A DNA stretch of 64,000 bases from Onchidella celtica (GCA_963931925.1 OZ007570.1:58601240-58665239), one strand, 5' to 3'. Shown: positions 11,116-23,291, counted from the stretch's first letter. Program-made: numbers and translations. Notes: generated by a model not told the origin, from the sequence alone.

Positions 11116-11158
<43 letters not shown>
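10740..11158. repeat. CT-rich microsatellite block
   Basis: Several (CT)n and (TCTG)n runs with a C run at 11035-11047. The apparent Leu/Ser-rich reading frames are by-products of the repeat. Confidence 0.9.
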
Positions 11159-11160
<2 letters not shown>

Positions 11161-11339
11161 ATTTCCCATCAACGTGACAACATGCATTACCTGTTCCCGT
11201 GAATGGAGACTGTGATCTTATCTGATTGCGACGCTGTAAGTTCAGTGTGCGGGTTTTACTGAAAATGTCTGAAAACACGAAGACTCCACACAGATACAGA
11301 CATTGATTTAGAAAATATTTGGAATTGCCGGCCAAAGAT

Positions 11340-11572
11340 TAGATTAGCTGTTGTTGTTGTTGTTTTATTGTCGTTGTTGTTGTTGTTGTTGCTGACATAA
11401 GTATTGCCCGTTGTATTTTTATCGTGGTTGTTGTTGCCGCTGTTTTGTAAATATTGTCCGTTGTATTTTCATCGTTGTTTCTATTGTTGTTGTTGTTGAA
11501 GTATTGTCCGTTGTCATTATTTTCATTGCTATTGCTGCTGCTGCTGCTGCTGCTGCTGTTGTTGTTGTTCGC
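11340..11572. repeat. GTT/GCT trinucleotide repeats
   Basis: Interrupted (GTT)n and (GCT)n tracts with a repeated ATTGTCCGTTGTATTTTCAT-like spacer at about 11404, 11453 and 11503. Non-coding. Confidence 0.8.
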
Positions 11573-11860
11573 CGCCTTATCAGTTACGGTACATTACAAC
11601 AATCAAATGCTATGATGTGCTGTATTTCACAAGGTTCATGAGTGTGGGCCGATAATAAATTGTGGTGGTCAAGATGGTTTACTCAAGTTAGATATGGTGG
11701 TGGGTTCGAATCCTGCCGCAGATACATTTATATAGCGCCAGGACTAAAACATTAAAAGCTCTAGGCGCTGTACACAGTAAAAAATCATAAAAGCACATTC
11801 AAATAAACTTACACACACACAGACAAACTAGTTTTATACATCCATAGCAAGCTATAAGAT

Positions 11861-12634
11861 TCAGTTTTTAAAAAGAAATGTTTTTAACCTGTTTTTAAAT
11901 ATGTTTAGAGAGGCAGAATTTCGAACCTCTTGTGGTAAAGAATTCCACACACAGGGACCAAAACAACTAAAAGCTCTATCTCCATAATTTGATGTTTTAC
12001 ACCTGGGAACAACCAGTTTGTTTTCTGTAGTAGATCTTAAAAATCTATCAGACTCATGTTTTTTCAAAAGTTCCGAAAGATAGGAGGGAGCTGAACCTTC
12101 AAGACATTTGTAAACCAAAACTGCAGCTTTAAATTTTATTCTGTTTTCAACAGTAAGCCAGTGAAGTTGGTCAATAAGGCTTGAGGCAGATTCTCTTTTT
12201 GATTTTCTAAAAATCAGTCTAGCTGCATTATTCTGAATTATCTGAAGGCGTTTTATTTTGTTGCTCGGAATTCCAAAGAGCAGAGAGTTACAATAATCAA
12301 GCTTTGAAAACATAAGTGAAGTGATAAGTATTCGAGTTGCCTCTTGGGATATGAATGGACGAATAGAGCTGATGTTTTTTAATTGAAACATTAATGATCG
12401 ACATAATGAACTTATTTGATTTTCCATGCTGAGATCTGATTCTAAAATTGTGCCTAAGTTTTTAACTTTATTCACGTTTGCTACAGTGCTTTCACCAATA
12501 TTTAATTTTACATTTTTAATTGCAGTAATTTGTCTTTTCTTTCCAATAATCATAACTTCTGTTTTGTCTTCATTTAGCTTTAGTTTGTTTTGGTTCATCC
12601 ATTCTTTTGTGTCCAAAAAACAACTTTCACACAC
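11861..12634 (-). pseudogene. LINE ORF2, 3' part: RT thumb and C-terminal region
   Basis: A 257-residue frame that directly continues the LINE pol after a one-base frameshift. It has the features usual downstream of RT in CR1/L2-like elements: KTEVMIIG, KNLGTILESDLSM, the Tyr/Cys block LDYCNSLLFGIP, IQNNAARLI, LHWLTVENRIKFK and the final VWNSLPQEVRN. It ends at a normal stop, followed by the LINE 3' UTR. Confidence 0.8.
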
Positions 12635-15197
12635 ATTTTATAACATTGTCAACATGACCTAAAGTCGTACCAGGGTGATATAGTTGGACATCATCAGCAT
12701 ACTGATGGTAATAAAGACCATGATCTTTAAAAATATTAGACAGGGGCCCAATGTACATAATAAAGAGAGTGGGACCTAAAACTGAGCCTTGTGGAACACC
12801 ATATGGCAGTATGTATTCTTTTGATTTTATGTTATCTGTTACAACAATTTGTTTTCGGTCACATAGATAGGACCTGAACCATTTCAGAGCTATACCAGAG
12901 ATCCCATAGGTTGCTTCTAATCTGCAAAGAATAATTTCATGATCTATAGTGTCGAAGGCAGCTGATAGATCAAGAATGTTTAAACACGAAACCAAGCCCT
13001 TGTCCAGTAATCCAAACAAATCATTAACAATCCTCAATAAAGCAGTTTCAGTTCTACAATTTGCACGATATGCTGACTGGAATGATTCACAGAGAGCGTT
13101 ATTGTTTAGATAACCAAGTAGTTGTTTTAAAATTACTTTCTCTAAAATCTTTGATAAAAATTGAAGATTAGATACTGGTCTATAGTTTTTCAAGTTTTCA
13201 GAGTCAAGATTAACTTTCTTAAGCAAAGGTTTAACGAGTGCAACTTTATAGGTCTCTGGCACAGCACCTGTACATAAAGAAGTGTTAATAATTTTTATGA
13301 TGGATGGTAAAAGATCAGGTAAGCATTTTTTTAACAAGTCTGTGGGCATGGGATCTAGTTCACATTGCTTAGTAGCAGCAGAACAAATTATGTCATTGAT
13401 TTCATCACTGCTAACTTCACTGAAACAAGAAAGATTATTCCCAACAAATACAGAATTTTCACTAGTTATATCACAACTACTTAAATTGTCTCTAATTTTT
13501 TCTATTTTGTCCATGAAGAAGTCCCCAAATGCATTAGGCAGATGTTCCTTTTCTATTGAAGTTGGCAGGTTGATCCTTTTCTGTTTGCCCAACAAATCAT
13601 TGGACAAATTGAAAAATTGTTTTGAATTTTGAATTTCACAAAACCTTGAGTTGTAATAGTCACATTTAGCTTTTCGAATGGTGTCATTCACAAGTTTCTT
13701 ATGGTGAATGTATATTTCTTTGTCAATTTGTAACTTTGTTTTCTTCCATTTCCTTTCTGCTCGTCGCCTGGCCTGTTTTGCTGCTTTTGTTTCCAACGTG
13801 AACCATGGTGATGGTGTCCTGTCGGTCACAGTCCTTGATGTTTCCGGAGCATGACTGTTTAAGACGCTTTGGATTTTTTCTGTCAGAACTTCAGCATTGA
13901 TGTCTTCTGAGTCAGCCAACGTTGTTCTCAAATCTAATTTGAAATTTTCTAAGTTAATTTTCTTCACGTCTCTGCATTTTACATTCTTTTTCTTTGGCAA
14001 GGGTTTCTTGTAAGGAATTGCGAAATATAGAAAATGGTGGTCAGATATTAGTTTGTTGGTATTTACCACCGCTGATGCAAAAGTAAATTTGGACGAAGTA
14101 ACAATCCAATCAAGAATATGGCCAAATTTGTGTGTGCTGGATTCAACATGTTGTGTCATTTGATGTTCATGAAATAAACGTTTCATAAAATTTACATCAG
14201 CAGATGTTTTGGAGTCGTAATGCAAGTTAAAATCACCCATGAAGACAAGTTCCTGCTTTTCGATGTTGTTTAAAATCAAAATTTCTTCAAATTGTGTCAA
14301 AAAATCTGATGTTTTGAGATTGTTTTTCTTGTTAGGTGGTGGTCTATATAGCAGGACAAATTTTATTTTCTTGTGAGGTAATGACAAAGTCATAATCGCA
14401 GACTCAAATGAAGTAACAGTATCAGGATTCTCACCAAAGTTCAAGGCCGAAGAGAGAGTATTTTTGTAGACAATACCAATGCCACCTCCATTTTTGTTCT
14501 TTCTAGGAAATGATTTATAAGAATAACTCGGTGGAGTGAGTTTAGAAATTACATGCTCATGACCGTGTTCATGGATCCAGGTTTCTGTGATAATCATGAT
14601 GTCAATGTCATAGTCACCAATGATGCCACACAAGTCTGTTGTCTTATTACATGCTGACTGTGCATTAGTATACCCAATACGAATGTTTTTTCCACAGGTC
14701 ACATCTCTAAATTTGTTTCTTGTGTCAATTGGAATCAAGTTGTTTTTATTTATTCCACTTTGATGGAAGCCTTTAACTGTATTGTTTATTTTTCTCTCAC
14801 TCAGTACAGATTTTATTCTTCTTCTGGTCCCACCTCTTGCTCCCCTCTTTCTGTGTTTCTGTTTACAGATGTGTAGATTTTTCAGTAGTTGGAAAACCTG
14901 CTTGGGCAGTTTGTTGATGTTGTTATTTCTACACTGGAGCAATTGTTCTCTTGTGTAAACAAAGCTGGTCATATTTACACTAGTGTGTTCACAATAGTCT
15001 GACTCTCTACTGTCAGTAACTGGGTCACTCATGTTGTTATGCTGAGTGTTGGTGTTAAAATCAGCACAGTGAAGCCTAAAAATGGCCACAAGATAAGATA
15101 AAACATAGAATAAAATCACTTCATGTTGAAACATCTTGAAATAAATTAGATCCTCAGAATCACTGAAACAAGAGGAACTCTTTGGTGCAAACTTCAA
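12627..15197 (-). pseudogene. LINE ORF2, 5' part: endonuclease and reverse transcriptase
   Basis: An 856-residue frame. The N-terminal ~160 residues are basic and unassigned. The endonuclease/exonuclease/phosphatase domain (about 170-400) shows IGYTNAQS, ITETWIHEH, GGGIGIVYKN, LLYRPPP, MGDFNLHYD and ISDHHFLYF, the metal-binding and catalytic blocks. The reverse transcriptase (about 620-850) shows NYRPVSNLQFLSKILEK, LDLSAAFDTIDH, YGVPQGSVLGP and YADD in YHQYADDVQLY. The frame ends in TGA because of one extra base in a GTGTGTG run; the protein resumes in the next frame (11861-12634). The enzyme nicks DNA and primes cDNA synthesis on the target. An assembly or sequencing error in the short TG run is possible. 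Confidence 0.85.
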
Positions 15198-15963
15198 AGT
15201 CTAATAAATATAAAATCCTTCTAAAAATTTGAAAAAACAGTGGAGCTGAAATCCTGCTGCCTGTGGCGCTGAACACAACTCAGTGTAAATTCAAAATGGC
15301 GTGAATGAAGTGCTCTCCCCCTCCTCCCCTCTCCCTGTTTGTCTCCCGCCCTCTCCTTTTCCTTTTCTGTACATGGAACAAGGATAATTATATACCTCTG
15401 TGATGTCATATTTAACACTCACTATTTTGTGCGCGCTAGCTGCCGCCTTCTCCTTTTTTGCCTTATATGCAACATTGATGTACACATCTGTGAGATTATA
15501 ACCCTCAATGTATGTTCGCAGGTCCGCCCGTTCATTTGGTTATCTTTAGCGGTCATAAAGCCCCCTATAAAGCCCCCCGCCCCCCCCCCCCACTACTGAA
15601 AGCACTCAGTTGCACTCACCATATTATGAGTGTGTGTGTCTCAATGCTGTGAAGTGTCCTCATTCCTGAAGTGCGCGTTAAGCGTGAATGCTGAGCCCCA
15701 CCAGGGTATCTTCTTTCATCTTGTTTATCTGTTCGGATACCTGATATGCGCAGGAAGCAACATGCAAGAAATGTCAAACGGGGTATTAATAGAACTTAAT
15801 CATTCATTCCTTCCTGGGACCGCGCTGCTTGTTGTTTTTGCCCCGTATAGTGAAACGGTTTGCCATCGCCACTTGGTCTGATTTTCCAAAGTGTATTGAC
15901 TGTATCTTGTCTCCGTTTTATTGCAAAATGTGGACTTCGGAGAGAAAATGGACAAGGCGCACT

Positions 15964-16348
15964 GGCTGGACGTAGATCGGGCCACGGTGGTCTAGAGGCA
16001 AGGTTCTCGCCTTTCATGCCGAAAGTACCGCGTTAGAATCTTGGTCGGTGCAGACCAATTTGAATTTTGGGATTTTTCTCATATTTTCCTGTCCCTGATC
16101 CTATGGTAGGTAAGATCGAGCACCCAGTCTTCTCGGATAAGGACGAAAAATTCGGAGGGCCCGTGTGAACATTCCGCACGTTAAAGATACCTTGGCAGTT
16201 GGAAATCGTGAAGAGCAGGCCGAACAGGCCCCTACTCGGGCAAAATTCTAAGAAATAAATCCCTACCACCACAAGAAAAGTGTGATGTAAATGCCAAGGG
16301 TAGCGAACCTCCTAAAATAAAGACCTAAACGCGGCTGGACGTAGACCG
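15964..16348 (+). repeat. tRNA-derived SINE, copy 2, with 16-bp TSD
   Basis: The SINE body is 15980-16332 in plus orientation: a tRNA-like head, GGTGGTCTAGAGGCAAG and GCGTTAGAATCTTGG (degraded B box), then the family body and an AATAAAGACC tail. GGCTGGACGTAGATCG at 15964-15979 is repeated at 16333-16348 with one change, a clear target duplication showing L1-type retroposition. Confidence 0.85.
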
Positions 16349-16898
16349 AAACAAGTTTGTCTCACCAATTTGGACGCGTCAAAACTGTCTTAGTTCAGCT
16401 GGCGGGAAGCGAGGCTTTGAGCAGTGAGTCATAACTCTCAATGGCTCAGTGCGCCACCAGCTTAAATAGGTCTTAAATAATTCTCTCTTTTTTTTTTTTG
16501 TTGGTCCCTTGTACAATTTAGATCAGTTTTGCAAACAAGAAATGGCAAGTAAGACTTTCTAAATAAAGTTTTAAAATGTGTGGTACACAATTTCTGTTTA
16601 TATTTGTTTCTTGACTGAAAAGCAAACTAATGATTATTAGGAGAGTTGAAAGAATGTGCCTTACCACATGTGTACTTATGAACAACTCGTATTTGTTTTT
16701 CTTATTGTTTTCACCACTGTCAATCCAATACCAATATTATATTATACACCGTTATATGTATTTTTACTTTCTTCAAGATGTCAAAGAGCCCTTTGTTGCT
16801 TGTCAATGTGATCTTTCTAATTATCATTCAGTTTAAATATCTGTTTTCGTATGTTACACTTTGTAAAGTAAACAACCAGGAACAAGAACAAGAAATAG

Positions 16899-17840
16899 AT
16901 GAAAGCCAAGACGACATACGAGACGAAACCTGAAACGACAAACAAGGCAAAAGTCAAAACGGGAAACAATGCGAAAGCTAAAACGAGAAACAAGATGAAA
17001 GACAAAGCGAGAAACAAGATGAAAGACAAAGCGAGAAACATGGAGAATGCTAAAACGAGAAACATGGAGAATGCCAAAACGAGAAACATGGAGAATGCCA
17101 AAACGAGAAACATGGAGAAAGCCAAAACGAGAAACATGGAGAATGCCAAAACGAGAAACATGGAGAATGCCAAAACGAGAAACATGGAGAATGCCAAAAC
17201 GAGAAACATGGAGAATGCCAAAACGAGAAACATGGAGAATGCCAAAACGAGAAACATGGAGAATGCCAAAACGAGAAACATGGAGAAAGCCAAAACGAGA
17301 AACATGGAGAAAGCCAAAACGAGAAACATGGAGAAAGCCAAAACGAGAAACATGGAGAATGCCAAAACGAGAAACATGGAGAAAGCCAAAACGAGAAACA
17401 TGGAGAAAGCCAAAACGAGAAACATGGAGAAAGCCAAAACGAGAAACATGGAGAATGCCAAAACGAGAAACATGGAGAAAGCCAAAACGAGAAACATGGA
17501 GAATGCCAAAACGAGAAACATGGAGAAAGCCAAAACGAGAAACATGGAGAATGCCAAAACGAGAAACATGGAGAAAGCCAAAACGAGAAACATGGAGAAT
17601 GCCAAAACGAGAAACATGGAGAATGCCAAAACGAGAAACATGGAGAATGCCAAAACGAGAAACATGGAGAATGCCAAAACGAGAAACATGGAGAATGCCA
17701 AAACGAGAAACATGGAGAATGCCAAAACGAGAAACATGGAGAATGCCAAAACGAGAAACATGGAGAATGCCAAAACGAGATTCAACAAGAAAGCCATAAC
17801 GAGAAACACGAACAACTCCAAAACGAAAAACAAGAAGTAA
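16899..17840 (+). CDS. Low-confidence ORF: Met-Glu-Asn-Ala-Lys-Thr-Arg-Asn octapeptide repeats
   Basis: A 313-codon frame from an ATG to a stop. It is made of imperfect octapeptides MENAKTRN or MEKAKTRN flanked by degenerate Lys/Thr-rich units. It would be a strongly basic, repetitive, low-complexity protein. Against a real gene: the 24-bp period keeps other frames open too (two on the minus strand), there is no splice or promoter context, and no known domain. In its favour: the T/A variation at one site changes Asn/Lys but never creates a stop, and both diverged flanks stay open in this frame. It is probably a repeat by-product. Confidence 0.2.
   Translation: MKAKTTYETKPETTNKAKVKTGNNAKAKTRNKMKDKARNKMKDKARNMENAKTRNMENAKTRNMENAKTRNMEKAKTRNMENAKTRNMENAKTRNMENAKTRNMENAKTRNMENAKTRNMENAKTRNMEKAKTRNMEKAKTRNMEKAKTRNMENAKTRNMEKAKTRNMEKAKTRNMEKAKTRNMENAKTRNMEKAKTRNMENAKTRNMEKAKTRNMENAKTRNMEKAKTRNMENAKTRNMENAKTRNMENAKTRNMENAKTRNMENAKTRNMENAKTRNMENAKTRNMENAKTRFNKKAITRNTNNSKTKNKK
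17032..17784 (+). repeat. 24-bp minisatellite, about 31 units
   Basis: Units read AAAACGAGAAACATGGAGAA followed by TGCC or AGCC, the single variable position being T or A. Flanking units on both sides are more diverged, from about 16920 and to about 17830. Because 24 is a multiple of three and the unit lacks stops in most frames, long open frames appear on both strands. Confidence 0.95.
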
Positions 17841-18754
17841 CAAAAACTACTACAAGAAAAGCGAAGTTCAGATGCTGAGAGCAACGATCCTCCCAAAGGA
17901 CAGATCCCTGACCAACTTTGTAAACTCCCATTGTGTATTCACGTGACACTGATTTTAATTGAGGCAGAAGAATAAAATTATGGTAGGAAATCCTGTGAAT
18001 ATTGATAAAAGGACGTAATGACAGCATCACTCACGGAAAGATAATAGTTTTATTTCATAATTCTGTTGACAGTCATCTCTTCACCCCCGCACGTCCATCA
18101 CTTTCGGCCAGGACTATTATTTCCCGCATCCCTTACCCGACCCCTCTGTCATGACGAGCGCCCTATGATCTTAGCTAAAATGCTCGCGTGCGTACAACAT
18201 GCAAGTTCGCTCACGGAATGTTGGCTATTAAGTATTTACGCTGTCTGATGCACGTGCTGTGGGGAGTAAACAAACGTGCACTTTGCCTTTTATTGCGTAA
18301 GCGCGTGCACATTTGGGAGGAGGGGAAGTAATTCATAGATAACATTAATAGACCAGGTGATAGACCAGGCAACAAATAGATTGGTCTCCAGGATACCTGC
18401 GCCACTATGGAACCGCATACCTGAGACTCAAAGATCGCAATGAGATAGGTAAATTCTGTAAAACTTGACACGCTACTGTAAACATCCGTCTTTTCTTTAA
18501 CCAGTCGTTGAAATGTCTCAAATTTCAAAGACTTCATCCAAGAACTAGGTTTGTTAAAAAGACGAAGTGTAAAAAAATTCCCATTAAGTCTAAAGGACAG
18601 AATATTTCGCTTAGATTTTTCTTATGAAGTTTCCTAGGAAATGCTATCTCTTTTACGGAGTTTTTAGATGCTCGCCAAATACAGAGAAATATAGTTTGCT
18701 GTGTGCATTGGAAAACTGTCAAACGCTGCATTTAATGGAACCATCCAAGGTGGA

Positions 18755-18882
<128 letters not shown>

Positions 18883-19479
18883 TGAAACCGTGGACGGAAT
18901 GATTTGATTGACGCTGCAGATCTGTAGAAGACGCACACATTTTCAGTAGTTTCGCTTGACACATTTGTACGAATGGGTCAATCTAGAATGAACCTTCATA
19001 TAAATTTGTGTCACTGGAAAAGTGCACACCAATGTCATGTATTACGAATGCAGTCTAGCGCGTTTCATAGCCAGAGGTGCGCACCTAAAACAACACTGTT
19101 GAAAAGTGTGAGTAACATACGCCCCTGTCTACGACGCGGTGCGCCTTCCAAGGTTGAACTGTATGTATGATGAGCATTTAATAATAGGTCTTGCATACGC
19201 AGGTATGGAATGCGAAAGAGAGAGCGAGAGAGCACCATGCCATGCTGCTCAAGCTATTTAGAAAGGTATGCGAACTTTATGTGCGGTGGTGAGCAGGTGA
19301 GGAATTGCTCGCGAACAAGGGATGCAATTTACTCGCTGTTTTCTTTGGTATGCATGGACTAATTTCGCTAATCACGCTACATCTAGTTGATAAGTTAGCT
19401 TGGGTGAGCTTTTGGGGAAACAGAAACACATCAAGAACCATATGGCATAATTTTTCATCCTTTTGTTCACGTTATGCTT

Positions 19480-19485
19480 TCTCTC

Positions 19486-19526
<41 letters not shown>

Positions 19527-19784
19527 TTCTCTCTGCGCCTCTCTCTTGTTTTCCCCCTCTGTCTCTGTCTGTCCTCCCTCTCTCTCTCTCCGTATCTCTC
19601 TCCATCCTTCCTTCTCTCTGTCTTATTCTCTCTACCTCCCTCTTCTGTCCCTCTCACTGTAACACATTATCTTCTCTTCCTTTCTTCCGGTCTTTCGTTT
19701 TATAAAATAATCGAGTTTCTCTCCTCCTCCCCCCACCCCCCGCACACGCGCGCGCGCGCGCACACACACACACACATACACACA

Positions 19785-19818
<34 letters not shown>

Positions 19819-19895
19819 ACATGTATTCTGGTATTCTGCGATAAAAGATACTCTTTGTTCATTCCTTGCTCCATCTCCACCTCTTCTATTGCACT

Positions 19896-19933
<38 letters not shown>

Positions 19934-19935
19934 AA
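19480..19935. repeat. CT/CTGT and CA microsatellite block
   Basis: (CT)n/(CTGT)n runs at 19480-19660, a CG-to-CA dinucleotide tract at 19741-19816 and another (CT)n at 19898-19930. No gene. Confidence 0.95.
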
Positions 19936-20130
19936 TGTTAGTCTTCATCTGAATCTTTCTGTAGCCTATTTCATTCTCCTCGCTGAGTTATTCACAATAA
20001 TTCCTTGCACTCTCTCATTCCTTGCCGAGAGGAAAATTAACGATCTTCATTCATGTCATCCAGCGCCGCTCTGCTCACAGTCATTGAGTCATCAAAGCTA
20101 CCCCCCCCCCCTCTCCCGCCCGTGGCATAT

Positions 20131-20550
20131 TGTTGTTGTTGCTGCTGCTGCTGCTGTTGTTGTTGTGTTGTTATTGTTGTGGTTGCTGTTGTTTTTGTTG
20201 TTGTTTTGTTGTCGTTATTGTTGTTGTTGCTGCTGCTGCTGCTGTTGTTGTTGTGTTGTTATTGTTGTGGTTGCTGTTGTTATTGTTGATGTTTTGTTGT
20301 CGTTATTGTTGTTGTTGCTGCTGCTGCTGCTGTTGTTGTTGTGTTGTTATTGTTGTGGTTGCTGTTGTTATTGTTGATGTTTTGTTGTCGTCATTGTTGT
20401 TGTTGCTGCTGCTGCTGCTGTTGTTGTTGTTGTGTTGTTATTGTTGTTGTTGCTGCTGCTGCTGCTGTTGTTGTTGTTGTGTTGTTATTGTTGTGGTTGC
20501 TGTTGTTTTTGTTGTTGTTTTTGTCGTTGTCATCGTTGTTGTTGCCGCTG
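20131..20550. repeat. GTT/GCT array with 88-bp higher-order period
   Basis: The block of five GCT triplets starts at 20141, 20229, 20317 and 20405, exactly 88 bp apart, and again 47 bp later at 20452. Each unit carries the same interruptions (GTGTTGTTATTG, GGTTGCTG, TTTTGTTGTCGT). A higher-order unit was therefore duplicated in tandem. Confidence 0.9.
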
Positions 20551-20559
20551 CTCTTCTTG

Positions 20560-23291
20560 TTCTCCTTTTCTTCTTCGTCGTCTCCTCCTTGTGCAGGATA
20601 AATTATACCGTTGGTATCCCATAATGTATATTTGATGTCATCAGGCAATTTAGTGTCAAGATAACACCAGCACTTTAAGTTACTATGCGCAGGGCGGACG
20701 AGATATTTTTACCGCTCGTAATGATGATTAATTCTAGTGCCTGTTGCCGCAGTTAAAAGAGAAAAAAAAATCAAGCAAAATGTCAAAAACAGGAAGAAAA
20801 AAGGGAATTATCTGACTCTAGTGTTAAACCAGTGAAGGGTACAAATGTGTAGACAAGCTGGCACGTCTAGATAACAAATAACCAACCATTCATTTCGCTA
20901 ATGCCAGATAATCTCCCACAGACAATAAACCCAGTCAACTACTACTGTTGGTGAGCACAAAAACATCGATGTACCGGGCCTGGGGAGTCATTAACGGCAT
21001 GCATTATCTTCAGTTTATAGTCCTGACAGATGTAGGTGGTGCGCACCAGACCACAGCTCTAAACCATTCTATCTGTGTTAATGGCGAACTGCATTAAAAC
21101 CTTTCCAGTCTATAGCTAACTCAGTTTGGTGTGTGTGTTGGGGGGGGGGGATGAAAAGGGTAGTGGAGGACCTACATTCTGAGGACCCAGGAAGCTTGAA
21201 CTGTTATGAGGCCCCTTTCGCAACCAGCGACAATAGGGCAACACCCAGAATTCACTCATTAAAGAAAGTTTCTTCCGGGCTCCTCCGGTATTAGGGGCCC
21301 TGAAGCTTAAGCTCCATTGGTTTCATAGTAGATCCGCCGCTGGAAGAGGGTAGAGGAGAACCGTTTCTGGGGGCATTTCCCGTGTACTGATCATATAAAA
21401 CGCCTTAAGAAGGTTGTTTTCTTTACCTCTTAGTAGTCTGTTCGCCTGAAAAATCTTAGTAGTATTGTGCCAGTTCTTTTCCTTGACGAAAGTATATATA
21501 TTGTGTATGTGCACTGAATGTTAGTGCAAATGTAAACTTGGAAGTGAAACTGTTTCAGTATAAATCAAACACAGCCTATCTCTCATGGCTAATAAAATTG
21601 TACTGGCATTATCTTCATGATTTGTGTTAGAAGAAGACCTTGAGTAAATAGTTCTAGCTTATTTTGAGATCATTTACAATTAATTTACTTACGACTTTAT
21701 TCTTCAATCAGTAGGTACAGAAATGGGCAATTTTCTCTACTTTCTTTCAGTAGCAGAAGTAGTGTTAATGAATTTATAGAAAGTAGTATTTTTTTTCCTT
21801 TTAAAGTTTAACAGGTGGTGCACAGAGTTACAGCTCAGACGATGATGGCATTATTGTATTATCTAGCCAAATCATTCTTAATAGTCCAAAAATTTCGAAT
21901 TTTCCCGATCTGGAAAATCTACCTGCAAAAAACAAAATTATCATGACACTTTAAACGAAAGAAAGAAAGAGAAAAAGAAAGAAAGAAATTTTAGTAATTT
22001 AAACAGTTGCAAGGACAAGGTTAATTTCGATGGTTGCCAGATGACGTACCGTGTCCTGAAATCTCTAAAAGAGTATTGTGAATGAAATCAGTGCCGGTTT
22101 GGCTTTTCAAGCACCAACTGAATCTCCTGTTTACACCACCGACAAACAGCTAGGTGATTCTTACGGACAAATTACCTCCTGGCCACATCCTCTTGCACCA
22201 GAAAAGACGTATTCAGTTTGAGGGAAAACAAAAATTGGCGTGGATCCAACAAAACACCTGATTTCTTTACGACGGTGATTTTACCGATTACCTTGGTTTA
22301 GGCACAGAGGCTCATTAACAAAAATTTAAATCCACCGAGGTGTTAATTTCAAAGCAGTTAATTTTCAGTGACCCCAAATAAAGTAAAAATTGTTTAAAGT
22401 TTATTGACTTTTTCAACATCTTTCTCCTTTTCTTTTAAAAGGTAAAACATCCACTGAAACACGTACATTCACAAAACGTATTAACACATAGGAATGTGGC
22501 AGAAGTCGACAGACTGGAAGATCATCAATTTCAGACGAAAAATAAAAACCATACCAAACTAATTCACTGCAAACATTCTTTATAAACAATGGCTGGGGAA
22601 AAAAATGATAAGTCAGTCAAACTGGGATGCAATTCCTATACGCATCCAGCGTATACACAGAAATCGCGAATGTGATGTGAGAGAGGATTTTAATGTTCTT
22701 TGACGAAATATAACAAACACAAGATTTTCTAGCAACTCCTTGGCATTTATTCTCTAATCAAAAGGCAAATTCTTTGATTTCTCGGAGGCCTCAGACGAAG
22801 GCTGTTGGCCCCCACGACTACCACTTAAAACTGTACTCGTGGTCATTTTATAATGATGGTGAGCATGTCTGGAATGGCCGACACGTGGGCGAGACCAAGG
22901 GTTGTCAACATGGCCGGAATGGCCAAGAGTGTGGGCGGAATCTTTAGGTAAGGTAGCCGCTCCTCTGCAACCTCGGACTTGTGGGGTGTGAGCAAGACCA
23001 CCCAGTGAATGGAAAACCCATGTGGGAAACTGATATTATAACACGAAGTCCAAGGCCGTCAAAAGAGCATTCACTACAATTAAACTTTTAAAATAGTTCT
23101 GTTCTTATATTGAACAACAAACTCTGGCAATCTGTTTAGCCATGCATTTAGATGGTCACACTTTTCTGACAAATCTTTGACTTGATGCGCCTGTACGCTT
23201 TCCCTCATCATTATCCCATGCATGTTTGCAAACTAATTTAGCCATGAAAAGATTACTCAAACGTGCCTATCTTTTCTTTCTCTTCCTTCAG
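20560..23291. other. Region upstream of the visible arginine kinase exons
   Basis: No coding exon could be recognised. I looked here for the missing N-terminal exon of arginine kinase domain 1 (a Lys-rich helical segment like the one at 29613-29767) and did not find it. No convincing promoter was seen either. Confidence 0.5.

Larger units (their letters stand above)
11722..15250 (-). mobile_element. CR1/L2-like LINE, nearly full length
   Basis: Minus-strand non-LTR retrotransposon with an apurinic endonuclease and a reverse transcriptase. The 3' UTR ends in a GCGCTATATAAATG-type terminus (plus 11722-11740), the conserved end of many CR1/L2-type elements. The coding part is intact except for one frameshift at 12627-12634. 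The 5' boundary is uncertain (about 15.25 kb or slightly beyond). I found no convincing target duplication. Confidence 0.85.
16868..17914 (+). mobile_element. 1.05-kb insertion with 10-bp direct repeats, carrying a minisatellite
   Basis: ACTTTGTAAA occurs at 16858-16867 and again at 17915-17924, and only once at the same place in the related copy at 37 kb (there ACTTTGTGAA). This is what an insertion with target duplication looks like. The insert contains the 24-bp array plus about 160 bp on the left and 130 bp on the right. No terminal inverted repeats or known transposon protein are visible. Confidence 0.6.
16668..17971 (+). repeat. Dispersed repeat family A, split by an insertion
   Basis: 16668-16867 and 17915-17971 match the uninterrupted copy at 37097-37340, for example TTTCTTCAAGATGTCAAAG, GTGATCTTT.TA.TTA.CATTCAGTTTA and CACTGATTTTAATTGA. 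The two halves are separated by about 1.05 kb that is absent from the other copy. Confidence 0.7.

Noticed and set aside
16817-17896. Minus-strand ORF of 359 codons with MFLVLAFS repeats, looking like a membrane protein
   Set aside because: Antisense reading of the 24-bp minisatellite; the hydrophobic pattern follows from the unit, and three or more frames are open at once.
19632-20624. Cys/Val/Leu-rich and Ser/Leu-rich ORFs
   Set aside because: By-products of CA, CT and GTT/GCT repeats.
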